A DNA stretch of 64,000 bases from Pseudobdellovibrionaceae bacterium (GCA_021463345.1 JAJTYM010000003.1:54773-118772); one strand, 5' to 3'. Shown: positions 18,523 through 34,591, counted from the first letter of the stretch. Notes: generated from the letters alone by a model not told the origin. Numbers and translations are program-made.

Positions 18523-19341
18523 TTACTTCCGCCGCTTGATGATCTGGCTGTTCGTGCGTTTGTTATTGCGAGTCTTATAGCCCTTGCATGGCTGACCCCA
18601 AGGCGTGACCGGGTGATGACCTTTGCCGACACCCTCACCGCCACCGAGAGGATGATCGATCGGGTTCATATGCATGCCACGGACCGTAGGACGAATACCA
18701 CGCCAACGGTTGCGACCAGCCTTGCCGATGCTGATGTTCTCGTTGTCCGTATTTCCAACCTGGCCAATCGAGGCCAAACAGTTAGAGAGAATCTGACGGA
18801 CCTCGCCTGAGGGCATACGAACCTGACAATACTGGCCAAGCTTCGCAACAAGCGTGGCACCAACACCAGCGCCACGCGCGAGCTGCCCCCCCTTGCCGGG
18901 GCGCATCTCAATATTGTGAATGATCGTGCCCGTCGGGATTGAGATTAACGGCAGAGCATTGCCTGGCTTGATATCCGCATTCGAGCTCGAGACGACTTGA
19001 TCACCGACATTGAGACCGATTGGCGCAATGATGTACGCTTTCTCTCCGTCCCTGTACGTGATCAGCGCGATACGCGCCGTACGGTTCGGATCGTATTCGA
19101 TCGCGACGACTTTCGCAGGGACTTCCATCTTTTGCCGGCGAAAATCCACGATACGATAGCGACGCTTATGACCACCGCCTTGATGACGGATCGTGATCCA
19201 ACCATGATTGTTTCGAGCAGCTTTACGATGCAACGGCTCGGTCAGACTCTTTTCGGGAGTCGTTTTCGTGATTTCTGAAAAATCACAACCCGTCATTCCG
19301 CGACGACCAGGAGTTCTGGGGCGATAAACCTTAATACCCAT
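18523..19341 (-). CDS. rplB: 50S ribosomal protein L2
   Basis: L2 supports peptidyl transfer and subunit joining. The 272 residues contain [41 protein letters not shown] split across the centre, and the C-terminal [13 protein letters not shown] and PVTPWGQP that flank the conserved His of the active-site region. Confidence 0.97.
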   Translation of the reverse strand: MGIKVYRPRTPGRRGMTGCDFSEITKTTPEKSLTEPLHRKAARNNHGWITIRHQGGGHKRRYRIVDFRRQKMEVPAKVVAIEYDPNRTARIALITYRDGEKAYIIAPIGLNVGDQVVSSSNADIKPGNALPLISIPTGTIIHNIEMRPGKGGQLARGAGVGATLVAKLGQYCQVRMPSGEVRQILSNCLASIGQVGNTDNENISIGKAGRNRWRGIRPTVRGMHMNPIDHPLGGGEGVGKGHHPVTPWGQPCKGYKTRNNKRTNSQIIKRRK

Positions 19342-19346
19342 GACGC

Positions 19347-19628
19347 TTACGCTCCCTCAAAGATCGAGATTTTTTCGCCCGCCTTGAGCTGCACGAGCGC
19401 CTTTTTCCAGTGCTTGGGGGCGCCCAATCGTGCGTGCTTGCGGAACCAGCGACCACGACAGACTTGTGTGCGAACGCTGGCGACCTTTACATTGAAGGCC
19501 TTCTCGACAGCTTGTTTAATATCGGTCTTGGTTGCCTCCAGCGAAACTTCGAACGCGTACGTGTTCGCGAGTTCGGCATGGGTGGCGTTTTTTTCGCTAA
19601 TTAACGGCTTTTTGATGATTTCGTACAT
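19347..19628 (-). CDS. rplW: 50S ribosomal protein L23
   Basis: L23 is the trigger-factor and SRP dock at the tunnel exit. The 93 residues show [31 protein letters not shown] and [10 protein letters not shown]. It lies between rplD and rplB with short gaps. Confidence 0.96.
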   Translation of the reverse strand: MYEIIKKPLISEKNATHAELANTYAFEVSLEATKTDIKQAVEKAFNVKVASVRTQVCRGRWFRKHARLGAPKHWKKALVQLKAGEKISIFEGA

Positions 19629-19631
19629 CGC

Positions 19632-20270
19632 CTAGCCCTCCATCCCGCAGCGCGAGAGGATCTTCGTGAGCGAATCTTTCGTGACAACGGCGGCTTCATA
19701 CTTGAGGAGATCATACACGTTCATGCCCTCCACCGAGTAGTAACGAAACTTCTCGAGATTCCGCGATGCGCGCGCGAATTTATCGTCAGCGGCTTTATCG
19801 ACGAGCACAGCTTTCTCGAGACCGAACGCCTTCAAACGCTTAGCCAGTTCCTTCGTTTTGCCTTCCGAAGTCATCGTATCGACGACGAACAGTCGACCCT
19901 CTCCGTTGAGGTACGACAGTGCCGTACGCAGACCGGCCTGCCGAACCTTTTTAGGAAGGTTATACGCGTACGAACGCGGGAGTGGACCGAACGTTGTCCC
20001 GCCACCAGGGTTGAGCGGCGAACGGCTCGAACCCTGACGGGCATTACCGGTGCCTTTTTGCTTGAATGGCTTTTTACCGCCACCCGAAACAAAGCCTTTG
20101 GTTTTCGTCATGTGAGTGCCCTGACGGCGCCCCGCAAGCTGCCAGCGCACGACTGTGTGAAGCAGATCTTTACGGACCGGTGCGCCGAACACTTCGGCGG
20201 CGAGTTCGACTTCGCCGACCTTCTTCTTATCCCAATTGTATACAGTTGCCTTGGTCGTCGTTTTGGACAT
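19632..20270 (-). CDS. rplD: 50S ribosomal protein L4
   Basis: L4 reaches into the peptide tunnel and in E. coli represses the S10 operon. The 212 residues contain WQLAGRRQGTHMTKTKGFVS, GGGKKPFKQKGTGNARQGSS, and GGGTTFGPLPRSYAYNLPKK as successive conserved stretches. ATG start 3 nt after rplC. Confidence 0.96.
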   Translation of the reverse strand: MSKTTTKATVYNWDKKKVGEVELAAEVFGAPVRKDLLHTVVRWQLAGRRQGTHMTKTKGFVSGGGKKPFKQKGTGNARQGSSRSPLNPGGGTTFGPLPRSYAYNLPKKVRQAGLRTALSYLNGEGRLFVVDTMTSEGKTKELAKRLKAFGLEKAVLVDKAADDKFARASRNLEKFRYYSVEGMNVYDLLKYEAAVVTKDSLTKILSRCGMEG

Positions 20271-20273
20271 GGC

Positions 20274-20924
20274 TTACTCTTTCACCAGCTTGACGAGGGT
20301 GTTGCGACCGCCGGGAACGGGGCCCTTCACAAGAAGGACGCCGTCTTCAGCGCGAACATCGACGATTTTGCAGTTTTTAACAGTGACCGTTTCATCACCG
20401 AGGTGACCTGGAAACTTCTTGCCCGGCATCACGCGACCCGGCCAAGTTCGGTTCCCCGATGACCCGGGTTGGCGATGAAATTTGGAACCGTGAGCAGCGG
20501 GCCCACCCTGAAAGTTCCAGCGGCGCATTGAGCCCTGAAAGCCCTTTCCCTTAGAGGTCGCCGTGATTTTCACGATGTCGCCTTTGACAAGGCTATCAAT
20601 TGAAATCCGCGAGCCAACCACTGCACCGTCCGGGATATCCTGGCGCAGCTCTTTTACCACATGTGCGCCGTTCTCGAAACCCGCGCCCTTCAAATGGCCT
20701 TTCTCCGATTTGCGAGAAAGAGCCGCTCGTTTCGGCCGTGCCGCGAGCTGAAGAGCGACATAGCCGTCTTTTTCTTGCGTCTTGATTTGCGCAATGACCA
20801 TCGGCTCATATTTGAGCACGGTGACAGGAACGTACTCGCCCTTTTCACTGTAGACGGCCGACATACCGACTTTTACGGCGTAGAGGCCGCTGAGTTTGAC
20901 GGTAGTGTTTTCTGTTTCAGCCAT
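20274..20924 (-). CDS. rplC: 50S ribosomal protein L3
   Basis: L3 folds against the peptidyl-transferase centre. The 216 residues show KVGMSAVYSEKGEYVPVTVL, GKGFQGSMRRWNFQGGPAAHG and HRQPGSSGNRTWPGRVMPGK, which carries the conserved glutamine-bearing loop region. It is the second gene of the S10 cluster. Confidence 0.96.
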   Translation of the reverse strand: MAETENTTVKLSGLYAVKVGMSAVYSEKGEYVPVTVLKYEPMVIAQIKTQEKDGYVALQLAARPKRAALSRKSEKGHLKGAGFENGAHVVKELRQDIPDGAVVGSRISIDSLVKGDIVKITATSKGKGFQGSMRRWNFQGGPAAHGSKFHRQPGSSGNRTWPGRVMPGKKFPGHLGDETVTVKNCKIVDVRAEDGVLLVKGPVPGGRNTLVKLVKE

Positions 20925-20934
20925 GACTCACTCC

Positions 20935-21252
20935 TCAAACGACCGATAGTTTGATTTCGACGTCGACCCCAGCCGAGAGATCGAGCTTCATCAGCTGGTC
21001 CACGGTCTGTTGAGTGGGTTCGAGAATGTCGAGCATCCGTTTATGCGTACGAATTTCGAATTGTTCACGCGACTTCTTGTCGACGTGAGGCGAACGCAGG
21101 ACGGTGTAGCGATTGATACGCGTAGGAAGCGGGATCGGACCGGCGACTCGCGCACCCGTCCGACGAGCGGTCTCAACAATTTCGCGCGTCGATTGATCCA
21201 GGAGCTTGTGATCAAACGCTTTCAGCCGAATGCGGATTTTCTGGCTCTGCAT
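20935..21252 (-). CDS. rpsJ: 30S ribosomal protein S10 (NusE)
   Basis: S10 works in the small-subunit head and, with NusB, in antitermination. The 105 residues begin [20 protein letters not shown] and show [19 protein letters not shown] and [20 protein letters not shown]. It is the first gene of the S10 cluster. Unlike in many proteobacteria, no tuf gene separates it from fusA. Confidence 0.97.
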   Translation of the reverse strand: MQSQKIRIRLKAFDHKLLDQSTREIVETARRTGARVAGPIPLPTRINRYTVLRSPHVDKKSREQFEIRTHKRMLDILEPTQQTVDQLMKLDLSAGVDVEIKLSVV

Positions 21253-21670
21253 GGCAAATCTCTCTTCTCTGTGGGTCTCGTCAAGTCTCGTCTGTCGGCC
21301 TTTTGATCGATCTACCGATCCAAGACCCTGCTGTTTTACTTTCTTTCGTCAAACTCAAGCCGTCGTGCAATTCGGCGAAACATTCCGATTCTGCTACCCT
21401 ATCGGAACCTCTCAGCAGATTTACAACGCCGTATGTAGCCGTTTTCAAAGGCGAAATTGCAAAGTGCCCTGAAGCTTAGCGACATGAGTCGGCGAGTATG
21501 CACTCCAATCCGAGAGTTTGTCAAAATGTTTCAAGCCACAAAGCAAGTTTTCAAAACAAAAACCTACCCTGCTCCATCAAGCGCTCTTTCGGATCTCAAG
21601 ACTCTCTCAATAGAGTCGGTTTCCGACTGCGCCTGAAGTGCGAATCAACAACAGAAAAAACGCGGCCGCC
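21253..21670. promoter_or_regulatory. fusA-rpsJ spacer carrying the S10 operon promoter and long leader
   Basis: This 418-bp gap holds no gene. On the minus strand TTGACA (21524-21519) and CATACT (21500-21495) lie 18 bp apart, a strong sigma-70 candidate. Transcription from about 21488 would give a 5' leader of about 235 nt before rpsJ, long enough for an L4-type autoregulatory structure, though I could not fold it. No obvious terminator for fusA is visible. Confidence 0.65.
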
Positions 21671-23788
21671 CTAAGCTCTACCCAAACGGGCCAGGATCTC
21701 TTGAGCCACCTTGGGCGGTACCGACGCGAAATGAGTGAACTCCATCGCGAAAGTACCGCGCCCCTGGGTGAGCGAACGCAAATCCGTTGCGTAGCCAAAC
21801 ATAGTCGCCAACGGAACTTCCGCCTCAACGACCTGGGCATTATGGCGAGCATTCATACTATGAACCTTGCCCCGCCGTGAATTCAAATCTCCGATGACAT
21901 TGCCCATAAATTCATCTGGAGTCACAACTTCAATTTTAAAGATCGGCTCCAGGAGCTGAGGATCCGCATGACGAGCCCCATCCCGGAAGGCCATGCCGGC
22001 CGCGATCTTGAATGCCATCTCGGAGGCGCTCTCTTCCTGATACGTGGCATCTATCAACGAGGCTCGAACACCTAGCATTTGATATCCGGCCAAAACTCCG
22101 TTTTCCATCGATTCGCGGATCCCCGCCTCGATAGCCACCGCAATTTCCTTTTTGGGGATCCGACCGGTCGGCAACAGATCTTTGAACTCAAAACCCTTGG
22201 CCGCCTCGATCGGCTCGAGCTCGACCACCACGTGGCCGAAGTGATTTTCGCCCGCGACCTGGCGCTCGTAGCGGCCCTCGGAGCGGCTCTTCCGTGAGAT
22301 ACACTCGCGGTACGTCACCTGAGGCCGTCCCACATTCGCCTGAACCTTGTACTCGCGCAAAAGACGATCAACCAGAATCTCGAGATGCAGTTCACCCATA
22401 CCATACAGAAGCATCTGGCCGGTTTCTTGGTCGATTTTCACACGACATGAAGGATCTTCACGCTCAAGCTTTTGCAACCCCTGGACCATTTTTTCCTGAT
22501 CAGCCGATGACTTCGCCTCGATCGCCAACGCGATCACGGGCTCAGGGGACTGGATGGATTCAAGAAGCACCGGATGCGAGGCATTGCAGAGCGTATCGCC
22601 AGTGATCGAAAACTTGAGCCCGATCACGGCCCCGATGTCGCCAGCCTTGAGTTCTTGGACGTCCTCGCGGGAATTGGCGTGAAGCTTCACCAAACGCGCA
22701 ATGCGCTCCTTCTTTCGTTCGCGCGGGTTGTAGAGCTGATCGCCCGCCTTGACCATGCCAGAATACACGCGGATGAACGTGAGACTGCCAGCGAACGGAT
22801 CCGCAGAGATCTTAAACGCGAGAGCCGCGACATTCGCTCCCCAATCCATCCTGCAAACGATTTCCTTTTCCGGTCGCTCAGGATCGTGGCCAACGATCGG
22901 CGGAACGTCGAGAGGGCTCGGGAGGTAATTGACGACGGCGTCAAGCAAAGGCTGCACGCCTTTATTGCGAAAGGCGGCGCCGCATAGAACCGGAAACGCC
23001 TTGAGCTCAATCGTGGCCTTGCGAAGCGCGGCACGCAGTTCCTCCGCCGAGATCTCTTCACCCATCAGAAAACGATCAGTAAGCCCTTCATCATTCTCAA
23101 CGATCTTTTCGATCATCGAATCACGCGCAGCCCTCGCTTCCCCCATCATGCCCTCAGGGACATCTTTGACCACGAACGTTTCGCCCCTGCCCCCGTCCAC
23201 CCAGACATAAGCCTTCATCTCGAACAGGTCGATCATGCCGACGAAGGCGTCTTCAGAGCCGATCGGCAGCTGAACAACGATGGGATTCGCATTAAGCTTG
23301 TCGACCAAGCTCTGCACGCTGCCGCTGAAATTGGCACCGACCCGATCCATTTTGTTCATGAAACAGACGCGTGGGACTTTATGCTTATTCGCCTGACGCC
23401 AGACCGTTTCCGACTGTGGCTCCACCCCATTGACCGAGTCAAAAACGGCGATGGCACCGTCGAGAACGCGGAGCGAACGTTCGACTTCGATCGTGAAGTC
23501 GACATGCCCAGGCGTATCGATCAAGTTGATTCGATGCTCTTTCCAGAAACACATCGTCGCAGCGGCCGTGATCGTGATGCCGCGCTCTTGTTCCTGCTCC
23601 ATCCAATCCATGACGGTATCACCATCATGGACTTCACCGATTTTATGACTCTTGCCGGAATAGAAAAGGATGCGCTCGGACGTAGTGGTCTTGCCCGCAT
23701 CGATGTGGGCCATGACCCCGATGTTGCGGGTGAACCTCAAATCTTCGAGTCTGAGAGGTTCGAATTTAGATGGTTCATCCGCAGGCAT
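21671..23788 (-). CDS. fusA: Elongation factor G
   Basis: EF-G is the GTPase that drives translocation and ribosome recycling. The 705 residues contain all G motifs: [19 protein letters not shown] (G1), [10 protein letters not shown] (G2), DTPGHVDFT (G3) and NKMDRVG (G4). Domain IV/V signatures such as GRPQVTYRE and [20 protein letters not shown] follow. The N-terminus carries about 15 more residues than usual before RFTRNIG. It follows rpsG by 15 nt without a clear Shine-Dalgarno site. Confidence 0.97.
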   Translation of the reverse strand: MPADEPSKFEPLRLEDLRFTRNIGVMAHIDAGKTTTSERILFYSGKSHKIGEVHDGDTVMDWMEQEQERGITITAAATMCFWKEHRINLIDTPGHVDFTIEVERSLRVLDGAIAVFDSVNGVEPQSETVWRQANKHKVPRVCFMNKMDRVGANFSGSVQSLVDKLNANPIVVQLPIGSEDAFVGMIDLFEMKAYVWVDGGRGETFVVKDVPEGMMGEARAARDSMIEKIVENDEGLTDRFLMGEEISAEELRAALRKATIELKAFPVLCGAAFRNKGVQPLLDAVVNYLPSPLDVPPIVGHDPERPEKEIVCRMDWGANVAALAFKISADPFAGSLTFIRVYSGMVKAGDQLYNPRERKKERIARLVKLHANSREDVQELKAGDIGAVIGLKFSITGDTLCNASHPVLLESIQSPEPVIALAIEAKSSADQEKMVQGLQKLEREDPSCRVKIDQETGQMLLYGMGELHLEILVDRLLREYKVQANVGRPQVTYRECISRKSRSEGRYERQVAGENHFGHVVVELEPIEAAKGFEFKDLLPTGRIPKKEIAVAIEAGIRESMENGVLAGYQMLGVRASLIDATYQEESASEMAFKIAAGMAFRDGARHADPQLLEPIFKIEVVTPDEFMGNVIGDLNSRRGKVHSMNARHNAQVVEAEVPLATMFGYATDLRSLTQGRGTFAMEFTHFASVPPKVAQEILARLGRA

Positions 23789-23803
23789 GGGGATATCAGA
23801 CGA

Positions 23804-24277
23804 TCACCAGTTGTAGTGCGAGAAGGCCTTGTTCGCCTCCGCCATACGATGGACGTCTTCCTTCTTCTTGATGGCGTTTCCACGGCTGTTGTAAGCGTCC
23901 ATAATTTCACCGGCCAAGCGACGAGCCATGTCTTTCTCGCCACGCTCGCGCGTGTATTCGGTCAACCAACGCATTGCCAACGCCAAGCGGCGTGAAGGGC
24001 GGACATCAACCGGAACCTGATATGTCGCGCCACCGACGCGGCGGGAACGGACTTCGATCTGCGGCTTGCAGTTTTCGAGAGCTTTTTTGAAAACCGTCAA
24101 AGGTTCTTCTTCGGTGATTTTCGCTTTGATTTCGTCGAGAGCCCCATAGAAGGCGCGCTGAGCCGTGCTCTTCTTGCCGTCATACATCATTTTATTGACG
24201 AACTTGGCGACGACGACATCGTTGTAGATCGGGTCCGGAAGCGTTTCACGCTTAACGACTCTTCTTCTGCGAGACAT
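23804..24277 (-). CDS. rpsG: 30S ribosomal protein S7
   Basis: S7 organises the small-subunit head and the E site, and represses the str operon in E. coli. The 157 residues begin [20 protein letters not shown] and contain VKFVNKMM-type helix ([20 protein letters not shown]), [19 protein letters not shown] and [13 protein letters not shown] start. Confidence 0.97.
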   Translation of the reverse strand: MSRRRRVVKRETLPDPIYNDVVVAKFVNKMMYDGKKSTAQRAFYGALDEIKAKITEEEPLTVFKKALENCKPQIEVRSRRVGGATYQVPVDVRPSRRLALAMRWLTEYTRERGEKDMARRLAGEIMDAYNSRGNAIKKKEDVHRMAEANKAFSHYNW

Positions 24278-24390
24278 TGTTCCCTCTTTACTACCGCTTT
24301 GATTTTTCCGCGGTCGCGCTCATCGCATTGATGAACGAACTATTCAATTGGAACGACTAATCGAAATGATCAATCGAGTTTTCTTAATTC

Positions 24391-24765
24391 TTATTTTTTC
24401 GGACGTTTCGCACCGTATTTCGAACGACTTTGCAGACGACCATTCACCCCTTGCGTGTCGAGGACGCCGCGGATGATGTGATAACGAACACCCGGAAGAT
24501 CTTTTACCCGGCCGCCACGGATGAGGACCACGCTGTGTTCCTGAAGATTATGGCCGATGCCTGGGATGTACGAGATGACCTCATAACCGTTGGACAAACG
24601 GACTTTCGCAACCTTGCGAAGCGCGGAATTCGGCTTCTTAGGAGTCGTCGTATATACGCGCGTGCAAACACCACGGCGCTGAGGGCAGTTTTCCAAAGCC
24701 GGCGACGTCGTTTTGTTCTTTTGAACGACGCGCTCGCGACGAATCAGCTGGTTGATGGTCGGCAT
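24391..24765 (-). CDS. rpsL: 30S ribosomal protein S12
   Basis: S12 sits at the decoding centre. The 124 residues show [20 protein letters not shown], the [11 protein letters not shown] loop at 41-51, and [19 protein letters not shown]. Lys43 and the second loop have the residues found in streptomycin-sensitive bacteria. It is the first gene of the str cluster rpsL-rpsG-fusA. Confidence 0.97.
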   Translation of the reverse strand: MPTINQLIRRERVVQKNKTTSPALENCPQRRGVCTRVYTTTPKKPNSALRKVAKVRLSNGYEVISYIPGIGHNLQEHSVVLIRGGRVKDLPGVRYHIIRGVLDTQGVNGRLQSRSKYGAKRPKK

Positions 24766-24790
24766 TCTAACCTCTTAAAATGACAGCTAT

Positions 24791-24829
24791 TTCGCGAAGC
24801 GATGCTGTCGAGTTTTGGGACTTCGCGAA
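24791..24829. repeat. Two copies of the palindrome TTCGCGAA in the rpsL leader
   Basis: The 8-bp palindrome occurs at 24791-24798 and 24822-24829, 31 bp apart. The first also lies inside a larger inverted repeat, GACAGC at 24782-24787 and GCTGTC at 24804-24809, so the rpsL leader RNA could form a hairpin just upstream of the ATG. A role as operator or S7/S12 feedback site is possible but unproven. Confidence 0.45.
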
Positions 24830-24843
24830 AATACGAACCCAGG

Positions 24844-24872
24844 AAACTACTCATGTTTCGCAGAGGCGTCAA
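24844..24872 (-). promoter_or_regulatory. Possible promoter of the str operon (rpsL-rpsG-fusA)
   Basis: TTGACG (24872-24867) and TAGTTT (24849-24844) are 17 bp apart on the minus strand, upstream of rpsL and downstream of the rpoC terminator. The -35 match is good, the -10 match weak. Confidence 0.35.
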
Positions 24873-24941
24873 GAAGTTTACCAGGTCAATTTCAGGCGCT
24901 GGCAACGATATCGACAATAGAACCACTGCAACAGACACCCC

Positions 24942-24978
24942 AAAAAAACGAAAAGGCGGACCTGAGCCCGCCCTTTCC
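24942..24978 (-). terminator. Rho-independent terminator after rpoC
   Basis: On the minus strand AAAGGGCGG pairs with CCGCCTTTT (one G-T pair) around an 8-nt loop, followed by CG and seven T residues. It lies about 27 nt past the rpoC stop and separates the rpoBC transcript from the str cluster. Confidence 0.82.
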
Positions 24979-25004
24979 GAAACAACTAATTTAGAAAGCT
25001 GCAG

Positions 25005-29150
<4,146 letters not shown>

Positions 29151-29236
29151 AGGCCAACTCCCTCAGTCCAGACTAAACCGGTCTTGTTGCGAAACAAAAA
29201 AAAATCAACTCATCCCAATCGCCGGCGGGCATCCGG

Positions 29237-32200
29237 CTACTGCTCGATATCCGCTTTATCCGTGAGAATGTCGGACTCGATGAGTTCGACATTCAACGCG
29301 AGCGATTGGAGTTCTTTCACGAGAACGTTGAACGATTCGGGTAAGCCCGGCTCGAGCACGTTTTCCCCTTTCACGATGCTCTCGTACATGCGGGTCCGAC
29401 CGGCCACGTCGTCCGACTTAACCGTAAGGAATTCCTGCAAGCTGTACGCGGCGCCGTAAGCCTCGATCGCCCAAACTTCCATCTCCCCGAGTCGTTGGCC
29501 GCCGAACTGGGCTTTCCCGCCAAGAGGCTGCTGACTGACGAGAGAATACGGGCCAATCGAGCGCGCGTGGATTTTTTCCTCCACAAGGTGGTGCAGCTTC
29601 AGCATGTACATGACGCCAACGGTAACTGAATTCTGGAACGGCTCGCCAGTGCGGCCGTCGAACAGAATCATCTGACCGCTCTCCGGCACCTTCGCCCGGC
29701 GGAGCAGGTCTTTTACATCGGTTTCACGGGCGCCATCGAACACCGGTGTACCCACGTGGACTCCGTCCACCATGCGCACGAGCATCTTCTTCATCGAGGC
29801 ATCATCGGCGTTGTCGACGAACTTCGCGATCTCCTCGTCGGCGAATGCCTCCCGAACCGCTTTTTTGGCGGCTTCCGCTTGGTATCTTTCCAAATGCGGC
29901 TGGAGCTGCTCACCTAGGTTCTTCGCCGCCCAACCGAGATGGACCTCGAGGATCTGGCCGATATTCATCCGCGATGGAACACCGAGCGGATTCAGGACCA
30001 TATCGACGGGACGACCGTCCGCGAGGTACGGCATATCCTCCATCGGCATGATTTTAGAAACGACGCCTTTGTTCCCGTGACGACCTGCGAACTTGTCACC
30101 GACCTGCAGCTTCCGTTTGATCGCGACGTACACTTTGACCATCTTGATGACGCCGGGAGGAAGCTCATCGCCTTTTTTAAGGCGGTCGAACTTCTCACTG
30201 AACACCATTTTCACGGCGTCAAGCTGGTTACGGGCGCCATCGATGACACGGCTGACCTGATACTCCAACTGCGACTCGAGCGGGATGTAGCCCAAAAGAT
30301 CGAACGGAATCGTTTCCAGATCCGCATCGGTGATCTTCTGGCCTTTGCTCAGGAGTTTTTGTGAACCGTCCTCGTTCAAGAGGACGCCGGTCGTGACCTG
30401 GTCGACGAGCAACGTCTTGAGTTTCGAGAGCGCGTTGTTCTTGATGACGTTCTGTTCGACCGCCAAGTCTTTCTCGAGTTTGCGGCGCTTTTCGTCGATG
30501 ATCTGCTGCAAACGCTCGTCACGCTCAGCGCCTTCACGGCTGTAAACCTGAGCATCGATAACCGTTCCCGACACGCCTGAAGGGACACGCAAACTCGTGT
30601 CGCGGACATCGCCAGCCTTTTCCCCGAAAATCGCGCGAAGGAGCTTCTCCTCAGGCGACAATTGCGTCTCGCCCTTAGGAGTGACCTTGCCGACGAGGAT
30701 GTCGCCGGGCTTCACTTCCGCCCCGATGCGCACAATCCCGCTCGAATCGAGGTCCTTGAGCGCTTCCTCACCGACGTTGGCGATATCGCGCGTGACTTCC
30801 TCTTTACCGAGCTTCGTGTCACGGGCCACGCACTCGAACTCTTCGATATGGATCGAGGTGTACGTGTCCTCTTTCATCAGGCGTTCGGAGATGAGGATCG
30901 AGTCTTCGAAATTGTAGCCCATCCACGGCGTGAACGCGACGAGGATGTTCTGCCCGAGCGCGAGCTCACCGAGTTCCGTTGAAGGGCCATCGGCGATGAT
31001 GTCACCCTTTTTGACGGCGTCGCCCTGATAAACGATCGGCTTCTGATTGAAACAGGTGTTCTGGTTCGTGCGCTGGTATTTCGTCAAATTGTAGATGTCG
31101 ACGTTGGCGCCGAGCTCCCCGCCTTTGGCAAAACGACGGATGACGATGCGGCTGGCGTCGACTTCCTCGACGACGCCGTCGTTTTGCGCCACGACCGACG
31201 TGCCCGAATCCCGCGCGACCAAACGCTCGACGCCCGTTCCGACGAGCGGCGAGCGGGCACGGAGGAGCGGGACGGCTTGGCGCTGCATGTTCGAGCCCAT
31301 AAGCGCTCGGTTAGCGTCGTCATGTTCGAGAAACGGGATCAGCGAAGCCGCGATCGAAACGATCTGGCTCGGGCTGACATCCATCAGCGTGACCTTCTCT
31401 TTATCGACGATTTCGTACTCACCGTTGATCCGGCAAGTGACGTTGTCGGTCCGCAAAGCTTCCGCCGCGTTTTCGCGCGTCGCTTGAGCGATGTAATGGC
31501 CGGCCTCTTCAAGGGCCGACATGTAGGAGATGTCCTTGGAAACCTTGGCCGACGAAACCGCACGATAAGGCGTCTCGATGAAGCCGTAATTATTGATGCG
31601 AGCGTACGTCGCCAACGACGCGATCAGGCCGATGTTCGGACCTTCCGGCGTCTCAATCGGGCAGATACGCCCGTAATGCGTCGGGTGCACGTCGCGAACC
31701 TCGAAGCCGGCGCGATCGCGCGTGAGACCGCCGGGGCCGAGTGCCGACAAGCGACGTTTGTGGGTGATTTCCGACAACGGATTCGTCTGGTCCATGAACT
31801 GCGAGAGCTGCGACGAACCAAAAAACTCCTTAACGACCGCATTGACGGGCTTGGCGTTCACCAGGTCATGCGGCATCATCGTTTCGACGTCCTGCAGGCT
31901 CATGCGCTCGCGGATGGCGCGCTCCATGCGGACCAGGCCAATGCGGTACTGGTTCTCGAGGAGTTCGCCCACAGAACGAACGCGGCGGTTGCCCAGGTGG
32001 TCGATGTCATCGATCTGGCCACGGCCGTTTTTGAGATCGATCAACGTCTTCACGACCGAGAGGATGTCCTTCTTCGTCAGCGTGCGGTGATCGACTGGGC
32101 ACTCTTCGAACGGGATGTTGAAGCGGTGGTTGATCTTCAAGCGACCGACTTCCGAAAGGTCGTAGGTCTCGGCATCGAAGAACAAACGGTGAAAGAACAT

Positions 32201-33376
32201 GGTCGCCGCATCGTGCGTCGGCGGCTCGCCAGGACGGAGGCGTTTGTAGATCTCCATCAACGACTCTTCCATCGTGTTCACTTTGTCGACGAGGAGGGTG
32301 TTGCGGAGGTATGGGCCAACCGAAAGCCCGTCGAAGAAGATCAAGTGGAATTCCTCGATGCCAACAGCGAGCGCGCGTTCCAGGATGTCCTTCGCCATCT
32401 CATTGTTGGCGTCGGCGATGATTTCGCCGGTGCTCTCGTCGATGATCGGCTTGGCGATGACTTTTCCTTCTAGGTCTTCGGCAGTCACCTCGACCTCGCG
32501 AAGGTCGATCTGCTTGACCCGCTTCACGACGGCGCGGGTGATGCGACGACCCTGCTTGACGAGGACTTCACCGGATTTCGGGTCGACGATATCGACCAAG
32601 GCCCGCTGCCCGGCCATGCGCTCGATGTCGAGCACACGATACATCTTGCCCTTTTTGGCAGTGACGACGTCCAGATCGTAGAAATGCTCCAGCAGCTGCT
32701 CGGCGTTGTACCCGAGAGCTTTGAGCAAAATCGTCACCGGGAATTTGCGCCGGCGGTCGATGCGTACGTACAACAGATCCTTCTGGTCGAATTCGAAATC
32801 GAGCCAGGAGCCACGGTACGGAATTACCCGCGCGGAGTAGATAAATTTTCCGGAAGCGTTGTTTTTCCCAGCATCGTGATCGAAGAACACGCCCGGGCTG
32901 CGATGCAACTGGCTGACGACGACACGTTCAGTGCCGTTGATGATGAATGAGCCGTTGGCGGTCATCAGCGGGATCTCGCCGAGATACACTTCCTGCTCTT
33001 TCACGTCCCGAATACTGCGCGCCTCGGAATTCTCCTCAACGTCGAAAACGATCAGGCGCAAAGTGACTTTGATAGGAGCCGCGTACGTCATGCCCCGTTG
33101 ACGACATTCATCGACGTCGTACTTTGGGGGCTCGAGAGTGTAGCTGACGAATTCGAGGCTCGCGGTGTTGTTGAAGTCGCTGATCGGGAACACCGACTTG
33201 AACACGCCGTTGAGGCCCAAATCACCGCGACGATCCGGATCCATGTCTTTCTGCAAAAACGCTTCATACGAAGATTTCTGCAACTCGATCAGGTTCGGAA
33301 TTTCGATAACCTGTTTATTCTTAGCGAAGCTTTTGCGGATACGGAGGTTCGAGGCCGTGACCGGAATAGTACCCAT
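29237..33376 (-). CDS. rpoB: RNA polymerase beta subunit
   Basis: Beta forms one jaw and much of the active centre of RNA polymerase. The 1,379 residues contain [20 protein letters not shown] and [13 protein letters not shown], the rifampicin-binding cluster with residues typical of sensitive enzymes. Further marks are [25 protein letters not shown] and [13 protein letters not shown] near the C-terminal half. It lies downstream of rplL across an attenuator-like hairpin. Confidence 0.98.
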   Translation of the reverse strand: MGTIPVTASNLRIRKSFAKNKQVIEIPNLIELQKSSYEAFLQKDMDPDRRGDLGLNGVFKSVFPISDFNNTASLEFVSYTLEPPKYDVDECRQRGMTYAAPIKVTLRLIVFDVEENSEARSIRDVKEQEVYLGEIPLMTANGSFIINGTERVVVSQLHRSPGVFFDHDAGKNNASGKFIYSARVIPYRGSWLDFEFDQKDLLYVRIDRRRKFPVTILLKALGYNAEQLLEHFYDLDVVTAKKGKMYRVLDIERMAGQRALVDIVDPKSGEVLVKQGRRITRAVVKRVKQIDLREVEVTAEDLEGKVIAKPIIDESTGEIIADANNEMAKDILERALAVGIEEFHLIFFDGLSVGPYLRNTLLVDKVNTMEESLMEIYKRLRPGEPPTHDAATMFFHRLFFDAETYDLSEVGRLKINHRFNIPFEECPVDHRTLTKKDILSVVKTLIDLKNGRGQIDDIDHLGNRRVRSVGELLENQYRIGLVRMERAIRERMSLQDVETMMPHDLVNAKPVNAVVKEFFGSSQLSQFMDQTNPLSEITHKRRLSALGPGGLTRDRAGFEVRDVHPTHYGRICPIETPEGPNIGLIASLATYARINNYGFIETPYRAVSSAKVSKDISYMSALEEAGHYIAQATRENAAEALRTDNVTCRINGEYEIVDKEKVTLMDVSPSQIVSIAASLIPFLEHDDANRALMGSNMQRQAVPLLRARSPLVGTGVERLVARDSGTSVVAQNDGVVEEVDASRIVIRRFAKGGELGANVDIYNLTKYQRTNQNTCFNQKPIVYQGDAVKKGDIIADGPSTELGELALGQNILVAFTPWMGYNFEDSILISERLMKEDTYTSIHIEEFECVARDTKLGKEEVTRDIANVGEEALKDLDSSGIVRIGAEVKPGDILVGKVTPKGETQLSPEEKLLRAIFGEKAGDVRDTSLRVPSGVSGTVIDAQVYSREGAERDERLQQIIDEKRRKLEKDLAVEQNVIKNNALSKLKTLLVDQVTTGVLLNEDGSQKLLSKGQKITDADLETIPFDLLGYIPLESQLEYQVSRVIDGARNQLDAVKMVFSEKFDRLKKGDELPPGVIKMVKVYVAIKRKLQVGDKFAGRHGNKGVVSKIMPMEDMPYLADGRPVDMVLNPLGVPSRMNIGQILEVHLGWAAKNLGEQLQPHLERYQAEAAKKAVREAFADEEIAKFVDNADDASMKKMLVRMVDGVHVGTPVFDGARETDVKDLLRRAKVPESGQMILFDGRTGEPFQNSVTVGVMYMLKLHHLVEEKIHARSIGPYSLVSQQPLGGKAQFGGQRLGEMEVWAIEAYGAAYSLQEFLTVKSDDVAGRTRMYESIVKGENVLEPGLPESFNVLVKELQSLALNVELIESDILTDKADIEQ

Positions 33377-33547
33377 TCCCTCTCCCTTGAGCGATCGTTC
33401 CGAACTCTCCGCGGGCTTTGGATTTTGACCGCTGGTTCAAACGAACGCTGTTTATCAGAACGAAATCAACTCTAACAAATCAGTCTACTCGAGAAGTCCA
33501 CCGGCTTGCCCGCCGACAGCGCCTAACAACACAAACACCGAACAATA

Positions 33548-33580
33548 CAAAAGCGCGAGGGACCGTTTGAGATCCCCCGC
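33548..33580 (-). terminator. Attenuator-like hairpin between rplL and rpoB
   Basis: On the minus strand GCGGGGGA pairs with TCCCTCGC (one G-T pair) around a 10-nt loop, followed by GCGCTTTTGT. The short T tract suggests partial read-through, which in E. coli sets the lower rpoBC level relative to rplJL. It begins 24 nt past the rplL stop. Confidence 0.7.
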
Positions 33581-33603
33581 TTAAATATGCGAATTCTCTA
33601 ATA

Positions 33604-33984
33604 TTACTTAATCGTAACTTTCGCGCCAGCTTTTTCGACCAGTTCTTTGATCTTCTGAGCTTCTTCTTTCGTCACGCCTTCTTTGATCGGCTTCGGAGCG
33701 CCCTCAACGAGATCCTTGGCTTCTTTCAAGCCAAGGCCCGTGATGCCACGGACTTCCTTGATCACGTTGATTTTGTTAGCACCGGCGTCAGCAAGAATGA
33801 CGTCGAACGCGGTTTTCTCTTCGGCGGGAGCGCCACCACCGGCACCAGGAGCGGCGACAGCGACTGCGGCCGGAGCTGCAGCGGAAACGCCCCATTTATC
33901 CTCGAGCGTCTTGATCAGATCGGCCAATTCGATGACCGGCATGTTGGACAGATAGGTTACGACTTCATCTTTCGTGAGAGCCAT
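33604..33984 (-). CDS. rplL: 50S ribosomal protein L7/L12
   Basis: L7/L12 forms the flexible stalk that recruits translational GTPases. The 126 residues have the dimerising N-terminal helix region ([18 protein letters not shown]), an Ala/Gly-rich hinge (about 35-55), and the C-terminal domain ([38 protein letters not shown]). It follows rplJ in the classical rplJL pair. Confidence 0.97.
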   Translation of the reverse strand: MALTKDEVVTYLSNMPVIELADLIKTLEDKWGVSAAAPAAVAVAAPGAGGGAPAEEKTAFDVILADAGANKINVIKEVRGITGLGLKEAKDLVEGAPKPIKEGVTKEEAQKIKELVEKAGAKVTIK

Positions 33985-34045
33985 TTCAAATTCCTCCAGA
34001 AACGAGCTTGTTAAATTTTAAGAATCCATTCGGACCACGCAGCAC

Positions 34046-34591
34046 TCAGGCTGCGTCGCCGCCAGTTTGCTTATCATGATTCGCTTGCAGAACACGGGCG
34101 AAACCGCCCGGGACCGCCGCCAGCGTACGGACGAATTTCGCGGCGGGAGCTTGCATGAGCCCGAGCAATTGCGCGCGAAGAACGTCTTTGCTAGGCAAGC
34201 TAGCCAACGCCTTAACGCCGTCCGCATCCAGACGCGTGCCGTCCATGACACCGCCCTTCACCTGAAGTTGTTGCACTTCTTTGGTGAAGTCGGTGAGCAA
34301 TTTCGCGCTCGCTGATGCATCGCCGTAAACGAAAACGATCGCATTGGTTCCCACTAGCGCGTTTTCCATGGCTTCTTGGGACTTCGGATGGTCCGAAAGA
34401 GCACGGATTGCCAGCGTGTTCCGCACAACCTTCATCTCAGACTCGGCGGGACCCAACTTCTTGCGAAGATTGGTGACCTGTTCAACGGTCATTCCCTTGT
34501 AGTCGACGACGAAAGCGGCTTTCGCGTTTCCGAATTTCTCGGAGAGCGAAGCGATCTCTTGCGCTTTTTCGGCACGAGTGATCATCGGCAT
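34046..34591 (-). CDS. rplJ: 50S ribosomal protein L10
   Basis: L10 anchors L7/L12 dimers to the stalk base and, complexed with L12, binds its own leader to repress translation. The 181 residues show [31 protein letters not shown] and [14 protein letters not shown]. The ATG at 34591 has a strong AAAGGAGG 4 nt upstream. An L10-type leader lies upstream. Confidence 0.96.
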   Translation of the reverse strand: MPMITRAEKAQEIASLSEKFGNAKAAFVVDYKGMTVEQVTNLRKKLGPAESEMKVVRNTLAIRALSDHPKSQEAMENALVGTNAIVFVYGDASASAKLLTDFTKEVQQLQVKGGVMDGTRLDADGVKALASLPSKDVLRAQLLGLMQAPAAKFVRTLAAVPGGFARVLQANHDKQTGGDAA

